A stretch of DNA of 64,000 nt, taken from Labia minor. Its lineage: Eukaryota > Arthropoda > Insecta > Dermaptera > Spongiphoridae. Under the pieces are notes generated by a model that worked only from the letters and a program-made list of their open reading frames with translations, made no database searches and was not told the origin of the DNA. The stretch spans positions 27,310,221 to 27,374,220 of the forward strand of contig OY720347.1 of NCBI GenBank assembly GCA_963082975.1, written 5' to 3'. A program made the position numbers and the translations under genes. Below, piece after piece: positions 24,016-37,515 of the stretch. The stretch's first letter is position 1. Each line of letters starts with the position of its first letter.

Positions 24016-26477
24016 TTATATTTGAAAAACTTTTTTATTTTCATCATATAGTGCCTTTTTGAAAAACATTATAACTTTTACAGGTTCTTTGGGAATGTGT
24101 TCAGCTAGTTCTTGGTTTTTTGATTTTCCTTTTAATATTAAACGTAACTTTGTTGTTTCTGTTAATCCATCTAAAATAATTATAAATATTTTATTATGCA
24201 ATTTAATTAAGTATAAAATTATATATTTATATACCTTTTAAATATACTTTAATTTTCCCACTTTGACCAAATGAACTTTGAATGTTTCCAATTTCACCTG
24301 TTGAAAGATGGATTTTAAATCCAATAAATAATTGTAAATTAGTTTCCTTTTTGAACATATCTTTAACAATTATTTCATTTTCATTGACAAGTCGCTCAAC
24401 TAAACCTTCTTTAGTTTTTTCTTTTAAAATTTTAAGCTAAAAAATTTTTAATATTAATAAAAGTTACAATAACTTAATTTAAATGGATACCATTAATATA
24501 ATGTAGTGGTTCCCAAACTATTTGACCAAGCGCCCCTTGGAAATTAACTTTTTTAATTTTAATAACAATTAAACAGAAAGATAAAGGTACCTATTTGCAA
24601 AATATTATAAATAAAAGAGTAAATAAGAAACATTGATCATTATATCTATTCATTGACCTCAGAATAGAAAAGTAATATACAAGTAATTTTCCCTAAATGC
24701 ACCTTTGGCATCGCTCCAGGGGGCGGTATCGCTCACTTTGGGAATCACTGATATATGGTATCTGATAATTTTTAAAAAATTAAATTTCATTCACCTTTTG
24801 CAAAGAATTTTTTGCATAATCCTTATCTTCCAGTAAAACAATTAAATTTCCATAAAAGGCTAACCTACAGTGATGACTTTCCATATTACCACCATCTAGG
24901 TGGGAGCCAATTACTTTATATCCAGGTATAGCTACGATTGGGTGCTCTAATTCCAATAATAAATATTGATCTCGATCATTTGATTTAGAATCATTATAGC
25001 TATTTTGATATTCATATGAAGTATCCCAATCAAATCTGTAACAATAAATTTTAAAATACAATTTCTAATATAATATAATACTTGATATATATTGATTAAT
25101 AATATTGTAAGGTAAATTGTAAATAAATTATTATTAGTTGAATATTTACTAATAAAAAAATATATTAACTGATTTGTTTTATTTTCGTTTGAATTAATAG
25201 GTATTCCAAAGACTAAAATTTTTGCAATCACAGTTGAATGACCTATTGTAACATGGAATTTAGATCTTGAACATATTTCTGCTTTAAAATATCTTATTTT
25301 ATTCACATTAATGATGCAAGCATAGATCATGCGAGCAAAACCCGGACTGCAAACTAAGCCACGTTCAAGAAGCTAAAACAAAATTTTTCTTAAATTCATT
25401 TAGATAAGAATCAATTCTATCTAAAAACCTTACTTGAGGATCTAATTGAGTTACACATATTCCAAGTCGGTCTCCTTGATATCCTTTTTGTATCGGTTTT
25501 TTGAACATTTGAATTGATTTAATCTTTTTATTTAATTTTATTGCAGGAATTTCTATCACCTAAGAGATAATAGATTTCATATTAAAAAAAAAGATAATTA
25601 TTAAAAAAATTATTTTAATAATAAACATAATATATAACATACATCATTAATTCCAATTGATCCTCTTAGTACGGTTCCTGTTAAGACAGTACCTTGACCT
25701 TTAATACCAAAACAATGGTCTACTGCAAATAAAAATTGACCATCACTCGTTCTTTGAGGAATATATGTATTGTTTTTGAGTGATTCAATTAAAATATCTA
25801 GACCCTCGGGAGAATTTGAGTTTTCTCCACCACCAGGATTAGCAGATATCGGAATAATAGCACTTCCTTTAAAAATAGTATTTTCTAAAAATGTCTCCAT
25901 TTTCTTTGTTACCTATAATATAATAAAAATACATTTTATAAAAATAATTTGAATTAAAACATTATTAACATAAAATAAATACCTTATCTATCATTGTTTT
26001 TCTTTTATTTAAAGGCAATAAATCAATTTTATTAAGTATTACTATCATTTTGGTACAAGTAATTTCTCCAAGAATAAAACATTCTGCTGTTTGTGCTTGA
26101 ATTCCTTTAGTAATATCAATAACTAATAAAATAATGTCTATAATTTGTGCTCCTAATAATAGAATCAAATAATGAGATAGAATATAAAACATTAATTTAT
26201 ATTAAAAACTACCTCCAATAATTGTTTTGATTAAGGAAGCGTGTCCAGGACAATCCACCAAAGTGAATAAAAGTTTTTCATAAGTTTTATTAGATAAATG
26301 GTTGGGGAGGTCGAGTGTAAATGAACTAAAACCCAAGTCAATTGTAATTCCTCGTTCTTGAGATTGGGGATTCTTGTCAAAAGCAGCAGTGCTTGAGATA
26401 GTACTTAATATCTTTGAAATGGAAGTTTTACCACTATCTACATGACCTAATACCCCTATATTTATATTTAGAAACAT
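24016..26477 (-). CDS. EEFSEC: Selenocysteine-specific elongation factor eEFSec, complete
   Basis: eEFSec is a GTPase that carries Sec-tRNA(Sec) to ribosomes stalled at recoded UGA codons with SBP2 and a SECIS element. Minus-strand exons are 26477-26213, 26152-25983, 25912-25643, 25559-25434, 25372-25170, 25035-24795, 24436-24235 and 24170-24016. All are GT-AG and the frame closes at 543 aa, slightly shorter than the vertebrate protein. GTPase motifs are G1 GHVDSGKT (residues 11-18), G2 in QERGITIDLGF, G3 DCPGH and G4 NKIDL. The switch from a general EF-Tu to eEFSec is marked by QIIDIILLVIDITKGIQAQT, GDRLGICVTQLDP and the C-terminal domain 4 (LQLFIGFKIHLSTGEIG, then FGQSGKIKVYL). No frame break was found. 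A small hAT-like element sits in the intron between exons 6 and 7. Confidence 0.95.
24504..24750. mobile_element. Short hAT-like MITE in an eEFSec intron
   Basis: Ends are inverted: TAGTGGTTCCCAAACT on the left, and CACTTTGGGAATCACTG on the right. The flanking 8-mers ATATAATG and ATATATGG are similar but not identical and could be a decayed target duplication. GC-rich internal pieces (GCGCCCCTTGG, GGGGGGCGGT) differ from the surroundings. It has no coding capacity. Confidence 0.75.
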
Positions 26478-27101
26478 TTTTATGTATTTTTAAAAATAAT
26501 TAATTAAAAAAAAATTAAAATGACATTCACAAAATATACATATTGTTTGAATTGTTATGACTGTTTTGTCATTGAAGTGATAGCATATAGATAAGTTTTA
26601 AACTCTTATTTAAAAAGCATTAGAAGGGAATAACATTGATGGTTTGTGGGAAATATAAAATGTATAGTATATATTATGTAATATAATGTTTCCTTATAAT
26701 TTTTTCATATATTGCCTTATAGTTTTTAGTTCGCTCTTTCGACACTTGCTCTAGTAATTTAAATATAATTTAGAATATTTATTGTAATATGTATTTAAAT
26801 AAACATTGAATTTAATAATGAAATAAAATAATAATTTTATAAATAATTTTGGCATAAAATATAACTTTTATTTATTTAATTACTAATTCAATTTCAAAAT
26901 AAGGATCGTGTTTATTGATGGTGGCGCCTCTTCATTTTTCTCTCTTTACTATAGCCAATAGCAAGCTTAATCAAATAGTAAAACAGTCGTTTTCAATCCT
27001 TGTTCAATGTAACATCTATAAGTTTTATATTCATATTTTAAACCAAAATATGTATTTACAGTGTTAGTTATTTTAAAATTGTGATCATATAACTCAAAAA
27101 A
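26478..27101 (+). promoter_or_regulatory. Candidate bidirectional promoter and plus-strand leader exon
   Basis: The region lies upstream of the minus-strand eEFSec start. It contains a distinctive GATGGTGGCGCC at about 26918-26929 followed by pyrimidine-rich sequence and AGCCAATAG. It ends in a strong donor AAAA|GTAAGTAT at 27102. This could be the first, untranslated exon of a plus-strand gene, most economically WDR47, whose 5' exons are otherwise unplaced. That link is inference. Confidence 0.3.
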
Positions 27102-30100
27102 GTAAGTATATCAATATTTTTTTTAATTACCTCTAAATAAACTAAAATAGTATTTAAATAGATATATTTATGTGATTTTTATTAAATATGCAATTTGAAT
27201 ATTATTTAATTTAAAGTAATATTTTTTATTGTTCTTTATAATATGTTTTTGGTAATAATATTTCATAAAAATATATTCATTTACTTAAGTTCATAAACCG
27301 GGCGTGGGTCAAAATTTCATTGCTTTTAACATATACTTTTATACCTAAAATTATTTTGACATTTAGCATTGACATTTAATATTTTTGTCTTATATATTCT
27401 TTCGTTTGTATTAATTTGAAAATTTAAATGGTTTATTATTCTATTTTGATTTAAATATTATTTTATTAGAATATAGATAGATCATCTTATATTTTATATT
27501 TATATTTATGCAACTTAATAAAAAATAAACAAATAGATTATTTTCATTTTTTTAAACCTTTAAGCTTTATATAGGCATAAATTTATTTATTATTTTAATT
27601 TGTCGTATTTTAAATATAATAATTAGATAATTTTATCCCCTAAAATTTATTTCAATTAGATTTAAATCGTTAAAATTGATTGTTAAAAACTTTTTATTTG
27701 CCTCTATAATTTTGAATTCATGATTACTTAAATAATCTTTTATTATTAGTTTTTCACGTTTGAATAAAACAATAACATAATTATAATAGTGTAAATGAAC
27801 ATGAACAATCCTGTCAATTCATTTTATTCAATAGATAAATAAGCAATCAAATTTGAACAATTCATTCATGTCATTTTTATTCCGGTTGTATTTTAGTTAA
27901 TACTACTATGATAGTAGTAGTTATTTTTATTTATTGAATAATTTTGTATATTTTCCGGTCATATACCTCTTATCTTTTTCCCTGATCTATATTTATTAAA
28001 GAAAAATTCGATCGATGTTTAAACATGTGATCCTCAGAATTTAATGATGAGACTAAATGAGTTCTAGTTTTGTGATCCACTATTGAAACTAAATTAATTT
28101 TTTTTTTATTTTGAGATCAAGATCAACCTTTCTTTAAAACTCCGATGGGCTATCTCACGCAATCTTGCATGATCTTCTTCAATTATTTTTTAAATTTCTT
28201 TTTTTTTGACAAAACTTTTGCAAATATATCCTAAAAAATTATATAAATATTCAGCTACAGGTCTTTATTTAAATGTTTACATATATTATCAAGTTTATAA
28301 ATAAAACAAGCATTTTTTGTCTACCGAAAGTAGCTGAATTTTTGTTTATTCATAAGTACTTAATGCTTTAATTTATTTAAAGACATTCTATTTTATTCAG
28401 AATTATGCAGATATAATGTCTGTGATTTTTGACGTTTTCACGATATGTGAGTTGATTTAGGTGAATACTAATTTTAAGTCATTTTCGTAAAAATTTTATT
28501 TGAAATCCATATTTTTAAAATTAATTATTTTTATTTCATACTAATTCATCTATAAATTAAATTATAATAATATTTTAATTTGAATAAATAAAATCCTTTC
28601 TAGAATGAAATCAAACGATCATATATTTATTTTATGAATAAAGTATATTTTTATTTTTATATTTTTTTTAAATTAAAATCATATCTTTAGTTTCCCTTAT
28701 AAATATATTGAATATGCGAATTATAATCAACTTTTTTTTTACCTAATTTTGTATAACATGTTCTTAAAAAAATATTTTTAAAACTTGAATTTAATTTGGC
28801 ACGGTTTTAAACTAAATTATTTTTTGTCATCTTTTAAGAGAAACTTTTAAAAGATTAAATTAAAGATAAATTGTAATTAGATTTCTATTAACGTTCGAAT
28901 GAATGGACTTTTAAATTTCAATTTGGACTGAAAATTTTATTTGCTGGTGTTTTCCAAGAATTAAAATTTAATTTAAAAGAGTAAAATTGTTTTTTATTTT
29001 TTTAAAAAAACCTTATCTAAAGAAAGTTATTTTTCTAATTAGAACAACATTAAAGCACTGACTTTTACAGACCCAACACGTCTTCTCTGTTTATTATTAT
29101 TGTTTATAATTGATTGTGAATTTTATATTTTTATTCTTTAAATTTATAATTATGTTTTACAATTTATTCTTTATATATTTTTTATAAATACATTTCTTGA
29201 TCATATATAAAACATTTTTACAATATTTAATTTATTTAATTTAACTCTTCAGTCTCTATATTAGTAACAAAGAAAAAGTATCAATAGTAAATAATTAAGA
29301 AAATTATCATTTTTGGCATCCCAAGAATTTAAACCTGAATTATTTTTCCGAATCATTCGACATCTAATCTTGATTATCTTTCTTCATATCTTCATGTGTG
29401 TATTTAATCAAGTTTACGTAAAAGAAATTAAAAAAGTCAAAATTAATTTAAAAGATTTAATGAAATATTTAATTCTGCATATTTTATATTTGATTGTAAC
29501 TTTGATTTATTATAAATAAAATGCATTTATTTTTTGAATATTCTATTTAATTTACAAGTATTAAATTACTTTTCTTACTTAATGTAAATATCGTCAAAAT
29601 TAGTTTAGACATTTCAAACATCTAAACTCTTTTTCTTAATCCTTTTTTTCTTCCCCATCCTCCTTGATATGATATAGTATTATTATAGTGATAGTTAACC
29701 TAAACAGATTTTTAATTACTTAAAAAAAAATGATAAAAATTATATTCCAATTTTTTTTTATTATAATATAATTTTCTTCTCTAGATTCTTACTGTAAATT
29801 CATATTGTATGGATATAAATTAATTTTTGTTTTATTATATTTTTCTTAATTTTAAAATTAATTTAATAATTAATAGTTGCTGAGCCAGTTACTCAATTAA
29901 TTATTTTTTAATTATATAATATATTGATGAAATAATAATTAGTTTCAAATGTTAATTAAAAAATGTTTGACCTATTGTAACATCTTACAACTTATATTCA
30001 TCATTCATCAATTTATTTAACAGAAAGAAGATATTTCTCACCTTTGAATTAATATGTGATATAGGTACATATATTATAAATTTATACAAACAAGAAAAAT

Positions 30101-32629
30101 AAAGAGAATAAATTAATTAATATCAATTTTAATTTATGTTTATAAATGAAAAAGCTGGATACATGTTTTATTTACCGTTAAAAAACTTTTTACCATATCC
30201 ACAACATCCCAAACATATTTTCATATTTTTACTTAACTCAAATTTATGGTTGTTTTAATTGTTCATAAATAATTTTTTAAATCTTTCCCTTTTTAACTAT
30301 TTTATTAGGTTAGAAACTAATATTTACCAGTCCACATCATTTTTTTTTTAAATAAATTACATAAACAGAAACGTTTTCAAATATTTTTTCATCAGTGACT
30401 ATTAAGAATACATATATTAATCAAACAAAAAAAAATATATCTTTTAGATAATTTGAATTAATAAATCTATAGATAATTATAATATTATTATAATAAATTC
30501 TTCAGAAAATGTATCAATCTATAAAAAAAAACATTTTCTTCAAATATACAGTTCTGTTCAAAAAATGAATTTTGATTTCAAATAAATATACAAAAAGCAA
30601 TACCAAAAAAAAAATTATTTTTTTAAAGGAATGAGTTGGAAATAAATCGATAGTATTTAAAATTTAAAATTTTTAATGAGAGTTTATTGAAAAATTGCTT
30701 TGCCAAGATGAACCAGGGCAAAATTGAAAGAATTTACAATGATTTCTCTACGGAGGAGGTCTTCTGCCGGTTGCTCCGTGAAGAGCATCGGCGTCGCTGA
30801 TTCGGGCTGTTTACTCGAGCAATCAGGCCATGGACACAGTTAACATCGACGTCGCCGACTAAAAATTCGATTATAATCAGGATTCTCATTCAAAATTGTT
30901 ACATTTGTAAGTTATAAACATCTCATTTGAAAAATTTCATTTAGATGATTTTTTTATTGATCGATATAATTAATTAATTAAGGTTTTATGAATTCAATTT
31001 AATGCCTGAATAATATCCATTATCTGGAATATCTCTTCAATGACATCGGATCATCTTCAATTCAATGGTCTTCTTTAATCTTTAATCTTGTTCTCACTAA
31101 TATTTTTACGTACTAAATGGGATTTAGATTACTGTAAAAATATTGTTTATAATTTTTAATTCACATTAAAATTAATTGAACAATTCAAATTGATATTTTT
31201 ATTTTTATTTTTATTTTTATTTAAGTCTTAATTAATTTTCAATTCAATATTAGGAATGTTTTACTTTTCGAACCTTCAATCCGTCCACATTTAATTATGT
31301 AAATTTGAAAGAAATTTATTTTTTTAGTTTTATTTGATAAGTTACATCCTGATGACATACAAACACAAAGGTAGGTTTGGTTTCTTTAGTTAACTATAGT
31401 AATCATTATCAACATATTTAACAGAAACTACAAAAAGAGTCCGACTTGATAGGTCGCAAAAGTGACTGAAAAGTATTTTTTATTTATTTTATTAAAGTTG
31501 ATAATAAATAATAAAATATAAAAATAAATGGTATTAATCGAAGAGATTCTTACATAAAAGAATGAACAATATAAATATATCTACAAATTTTAAGATAATG
31601 TCTTTCTGTATAATATATATGAATTTTATAATTTATACTCGTAATTTCATTCAAATAAATCAGTTACTTCTTATATATACATTTATTTATTAATTAAAGA
31701 ATAAATCAAAATTTAAAAAAAATATTTTTATTTTGAAAGAAACTGAAAAATGCCTAAATTTTATATAAAATTCATTAAATTTTAAAGTGCATAGGCACAT
31801 TATATTGAAATATATGCTTTTATTCTCAATACATAATTTTATTAATTATAGGAAATCTTAAATTATTTTTGTCATTTGAATTGATAATTTTTCTTAATTT
31901 CAATTAGTGTAATTCTGATTTGAGTAAATAAATATTACAGAGGGGAAAATTTAATAAAAGGGGAATAAAAGTGATTGTGTGTTTATTTTAGTGATGATGA
32001 GCTCTCGAAGTGTTAACCCAAAATTGCCTCTTCGGATATCGGATGAATTTTAGTTAATTAATTGATTTTGTGGATATAAACTTATTATAATTTTTTTTAA
32101 ACAGTTTTAAGATAGTTACTTACTTTTTCAAAACATTCAATATATTTGTTGAATAAAAATAAAAACAACTGTTTTTGGATGAATTCCCATACGTCCTTTC
32201 TCTCTAGATCACGATTTTTCAATTTCATATAATTACCATCTCGTAGTGTTTATAGGAAATACTTTTTAACTATAAATATTAATTAATGAGATATATATAT
32301 TCAAATTATATTTTTTTAATATCCTAAATACCTTATTATTGTTTTAATATTAATTTTATTTTATAACTTTTAAAATTTTTTTCAAAGCGGATATTATTAA
32401 TTTATAATTATTAACTAGTTTTTTAAATAAAATAATAAATAAATTCGTATAGGGAAAATACTATAAAAGGTCTAACAAAATCGTTAAATAATTATTATTA
32501 AACATTTCACCAATATGTAAATTTGCTTAAACATTCTCTTCCTTATTTAATAAATAAATAAATAAATAAAATTATCTTATTGAAAGTGGAAGTTGATATA
32601 CTTTCCCAGAATACTTTTAGTAAATTAAT
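27102..32629. other. Gene-poor AT-rich stretch with one GC-rich island
   Basis: There is almost no coding signal. One exception is 30705-30870, a G/C-rich island with a 31-codon plus frame (MNQGKIERIYNDFSTEEVF...) that stops and appears to continue in another frame. Neither is recognised. A 68-codon frame at 29313-29519 is low-complexity and hydrophobic and has no supporting context. Confidence 0.45.
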
Positions 32630-32635
32630 AAATTA

Positions 32636-32850
32636 ATAGCCTCCTTCAAGAGCGATACATTCATTCCAAAGATTGCTTTATAAAATATTCTCATTCAAAT
32701 TCGTTTCCAAAGTCATTAGATTCAACAGACATTTCTTGAAACCAATTCAGTCTTTCCAGAATCATATTTTTGAACTCCACGAATTTCTGGAGAATACGTT
32801 GGACTCTGAAGTATTTCGATTTCGCCATTTATAAACAACAAAAGTAGTTT
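32636..32850 (-). pseudogene. Decayed mariner-type transposase fragment
   Basis: On the minus strand the frame ILQSPTYSPEI resembles the catalytic-domain motif HPPYSPDL of mariner transposases. About 120 bp further along, NLWNECIALEGGY, in another frame, resembles the family's C-terminal end (EKCI-LEGDY). Stops and frame changes lie between. No terminal repeats are obvious, so this is an old remnant. Confidence 0.55.
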
Positions 32851-34544
32851 CATTAAAACTAATCTATTTACTGAGATAATTCTGAGATCAAATAAAATGA
32901 AATAATATAAATTGTTTAGCCCCAAAAAGTATTAATCAAGAATGTTATCTCGGATTTATAATTATTCATCATACTATCACTAATATATTTATATAATATG
33001 TCTACAATAAACAAAATATAGCGTATTTTTAACAAAATTTGTCATACTTTATTTTTTAAAATTTATTTTTATCTTATTTATATACACCTATTAAATATAT
33101 GCTCAAATATACAATAAGCTTTTCCATATTTTTTTAACATATTTAAAATTTATTGTATAAAATAGTGAACTTAGACTGAAATATGCGAAGATTGTGAAAA
33201 TAAAATTCTTTCATATTTTATGACATATAACATTATGACGTATATAAATGGATGATAGCTTAAGAGGGAATTCTTTATTATCTTCAAACTTCATTAGAAT
33301 TATTAATTTAAGGAGTTTATGATAGGAAGAACTCATCATATTTAGTAAAAAGATATAAACTCAGGAGAAAGCGTAGAGGAGATACCATCAGGCCAAACTT
33401 TAAGGAGTTTGTTTAGGAGGCTTGAAGTGTGTTGGATGGCAGATTCGAACAAAAGACAATATGTCGATCGATTTGTACACTTAGAAAGTTGATTTTCGCA
33501 ACTCATTCAATTGACTTTTTTTAATATAAATAATAGATATTCAGAATTCTTAAAATAAATTCATTCAATTTAAATTTAAATTGAATTCTATTTGTTTTGA
33601 AAATAGATACTGCCTATTTAATGGAAGATATTTCGAACATAATAAAAAATAGATTAGGTAATTTTGTTTAAGTTTAAATTTTGAACCTTTAATTGGAAAA
33701 TCATTTTATTTTTTAGTACTTTCGAAAATTTCCATTTTCTTTTCTCATTGAAAACCTGAAAAAAATAAATCATTAAAAAAATTTTTATTTGATTTATATT
33801 ATGATTAATCACATATCTACCGTGTATTTTATAAATATGAGTTTCGGAAGATTTTTTTTTTTATTCCAATTTTTTTTCCAAGATTTTTCAAAGTTTAATC
33901 TACATAGAAAATGATGTCACATTTTAAGTTGGTCAAATATATTTAATGTTTTAGAAATTGAATTTTTAATTAAATTATTCAAAATTGGTAATTTTTTACT
34001 TGGTTTTAAAAGTTGCTTTCAAGTAATTTACTTTGTAGATTTGTTCAATCAGCTACCTATTGAATCGTTAGATATTGAGAGGGGGTAGGAGAGGATTCCA
34101 CAACAGGTGCTCTCGGGTCACTTGGTCACAACCCAAGCCTACTTAATTCTTCAGTTTACATCTCTTTATTTGATATCCCACCACTGACCATACACAAACA
34201 CACTTAAGATAGGTTGTGTTGGTGCTTAATTTGGAATCTCAAATTCATTAAAAAAACATAACTCTTCGAATTTATGTTTAACGAAATAAATTTTTTAAAA
34301 CATGTTTTCTCTCTTTTTTTGTTATATGTATGGAGGACAAATTCAGGAATAGTACGACAGAGAAAGTAAATTAAATAATTACTTCTTATTTATTATAATC
34401 TCTGATCTTTAATCCTTTAAAATTAAGAGAAGGTATATACAAACTCATAAATTAGGTGTATAAGTATTTCCAAAATAAATTTATTTACTTTCATATTTTT
34501 TCTAATTTTATGATTTATTTTTACATAATTCACATTTATTTATT
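32851..34544. other. AT-rich non-coding sequence
   Basis: No gene is seen. Slightly G/C-richer patches at 33360-33450 and 34075-34150 carry no open frame I can interpret. Confidence 0.5.
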
Positions 34545-35150
34545 ACCGACCGACGATAGTAAGGGAGGTATTGTTTTGACACCAGATTTTTACATATCTC
34601 CACGAATCATGCATTTTCTTAACAGAAAAAAGTATTTTTAGCATGATGTCTGTCCGTCCGTCCGTATAGATGTGTACAGCCTGAACGGCTAAACGGATTT
34701 TGATGAAATTTGGTATATTTACTTAATGCATCAGTGGGATGAATTGATCAACTTTTGGTGCAAATCCGGAAACCGGAAGTGGTAGTATTAGCGATCGACG
34801 ATAGGAAGGTAAGGGTTATTTTCGCACCAAATTTCACATGAGGAGATTTTTTACATATCATCACGAATTATTCACTTTGCATTGGTTTTATACTCGAGAA
34901 AAATCATCTTTATTAGTTTTTTCTTAATTAAAATTATATGACGTCATCCAGCCATTCATGACGTCACAGCCTGGTCTTACATATATATATATTATAAATA
35001 AAATAAAATTAAAAATATTTATGTTATATCCATATCTGTTTTTTATTACATTAATAGATATATTAAAATTATTTGAAATTGTTTCTGTACCTGGAAATTA
35101 ATTTATTTCAAACCGTCGGTCGGTTCGGACCTGGCCACAGGTCAACTTAT
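34545..35150 (-). repeat. Interspersed repeat family 2, copy B (inverted)
   Basis: This is the reverse complement of the copy at 6866-7486 over nearly the whole length, from ACCGACCGACGATAGTAAGG at the left to CTGGCCACAGGTCAACTT at the right. It is separated from copy A by scattered substitutions and small gaps. Confidence 0.8.
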
Positions 35151-36214
35151 TTTTATTTTAAATTAATTTTATAATACAATGAGATTTTTAAAATAAAAAT
35201 AAATAAATAAACTGAACTATTTTAATAACAATGTACCATAATAAAATACATACTTATATTTAGTTAATAATTTATTAAATTAACCATTAAATATGCTCAA
35301 TAAAAAGGAACTGATTCAAAATATTACCTAAAATTTATGGAGCTCTTTAAACTTCAAGTGACCAATTGAGGCGTACTATTTCCCTAGTTGGAGTATATAC
35401 CACTTCATTTCTATAAAAAAAATTTGTTTTAATTTAGAATGATTTAATAGCCAATTTTGTTTTATAGCCTTAGTATAAAGGTAGAGGCGAGTAGCAATTT
35501 TATTTTTTTTTAATTCTGTAATGGAAGCTCATAAGTTTAAAAAATATCTTGGTTGGTTTTATAAACAGGCAATCAATTATTTTTTTTTACATTTTAGAAG
35601 GGTTTTATTATATAAATTAGAAAAAAAATATTTAAATACTTTTAGTATAATTTTTCCAACCAACAATTTCGAAATTTAACTTTATATTCAATAAAATGTT
35701 TCGACTTATCCAGATGATTGAAGAAATAACAAGTTGGGTAGGATCATAATATATACGTAGCTTGCAATTTTTTTTTCTTTACTGTCAATTAGTATAGAAT
35801 TAACACAAAAGGAAAAAGTTCAGAAAAAATAGATATAAAAGAGAATTTGTTTTTTCAAAATGTAACATGAGAAATATCATTGACATGAGTTTTTCCAACC
35901 TTTATAATGTTTGAACGTTACGGCGTTCACTCACAAAAACATAAACATTGAGACATCATCTTGTAAATGTCAAAAATATTTTTCTTAGTCTGATTCATTA
36001 CCATATTTCTACGTTTTTTTTTTTAAATAAAATTTTCAATAGCTTCAAAGGAAAAAAATTATCTTATAATTAATACAATTAATTAATATAAAATGCAATT
36101 GTATAATTTCCAGTGCATATACAGTTAAACAAAATCTTCAAGCGTCTGGTTATAAGTAATTTTTAATTATAGTATGAATCATTATTAGAATACACATTTA
36201 ATAATTATAAAATA

Positions 36215-36245
<31 letters not shown>

Positions 36246-37515
36246 GCATTTTTTTAATTTTATTTACATTTCTATGATAATTCGTGTAATTTTTTATAAA
36301 GTATTTTATCGGAATGATTATTAATATATCTAATTAAAATGTTATTAAAATACGATTAGGACTTGCAGATTTCTGGAGTCTAAAAAATAATATAAAATAA
36401 ATTTTTTTTTCAGAATTGTTACTTCTTTTTCCTTCTTTGTATTGGCTAAGAAATTAAATTTTTCTTTGAAACTTATATAATTTATTTTTCTAAATTATTC
36501 CATACACAAATTCAAAATATTGCTATAAATACTATTATTATATATTTTTATTATTGATTATTTTACTTTAATTCGAATATACATTTTAATGAAATTTAAA
36601 ATAATCTATAGTTTGATTCTTCTATAAATTAATTTCTAAATTAGTAAATTATACTTATATAATTCCCCAATTATAAATTATATTGGTTGTGTTGATATGT
36701 AAAAGCTTTTTCTTGTAAACTTATTTTTAGGATAGTGTTTTTTGTAACATCCGAATAATTTCTTATAGAAAAGCTCATTATAAATATATCAATTTATTAT
36801 ATTAGAATGAATTATCATCTTCATATTAGTCTATTTATTATTTGATTATATAATTTTAAATTTAAGGACCTATATAATATTACATAAAATCAAAAGATTG
36901 ATTTGATTTTTTTTTTAGAAAATAAAAAATATATTAATAAAAAATACAAATTTACGATGTGATGTGTTTTCTATTGATTTCTTAGTATAATTAATAAATA
37001 ATTAATTATTATTTTTAGATTTAATAATTATTTCCTTTCTTAAAAATTCTCTTGTTATATTTAACTAAATTAAAATTTATATATTAGCTATTATTTTCAC
37101 TTTATTTGCAACCTCTAAAATCCTAAATAAATTTTACAAATATTATAAATTAACTTTTTTATCATCATTAAATAATGACAATTTTCATATGAATTTATAT
37201 TATTATAATTTAATAAGTATTCAAGTACATATTACTAATATATTATATTCTTATTTTATTTAAACTAAACTTAACCATAAAAATATCAATATTTATTATA
37301 TTAAAGGTGAATGTTTTTTGATATATTTGCTTTATGCTCATTTCGGTTGTTACACCATCATCAGAAGCTTTTGTTAGTTAAAAAAAGCTTTTAATTTTGA
37401 AATTTCTATAATTTACTTAAATATAAACATCTCTCATGTTATTTTTATATTTGTATTAATTCACTTTATATTTTTAAAAAATCAATATACCTATATATAT
37501 GTATATATTTATATA
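35151..37515. other. AT-rich non-coding sequence with a TA microsatellite
   Basis: A run of TA dinucleotides occurs at about 36220-36243. Otherwise there are no features. Confidence 0.55.

Noticed and set aside
29313..29519. Hydrophobic 68-codon plus frame
   Set aside because: Hydrophobicity follows from AT-rich codons (Ile, Leu, Phe, Tyr). No supporting context.
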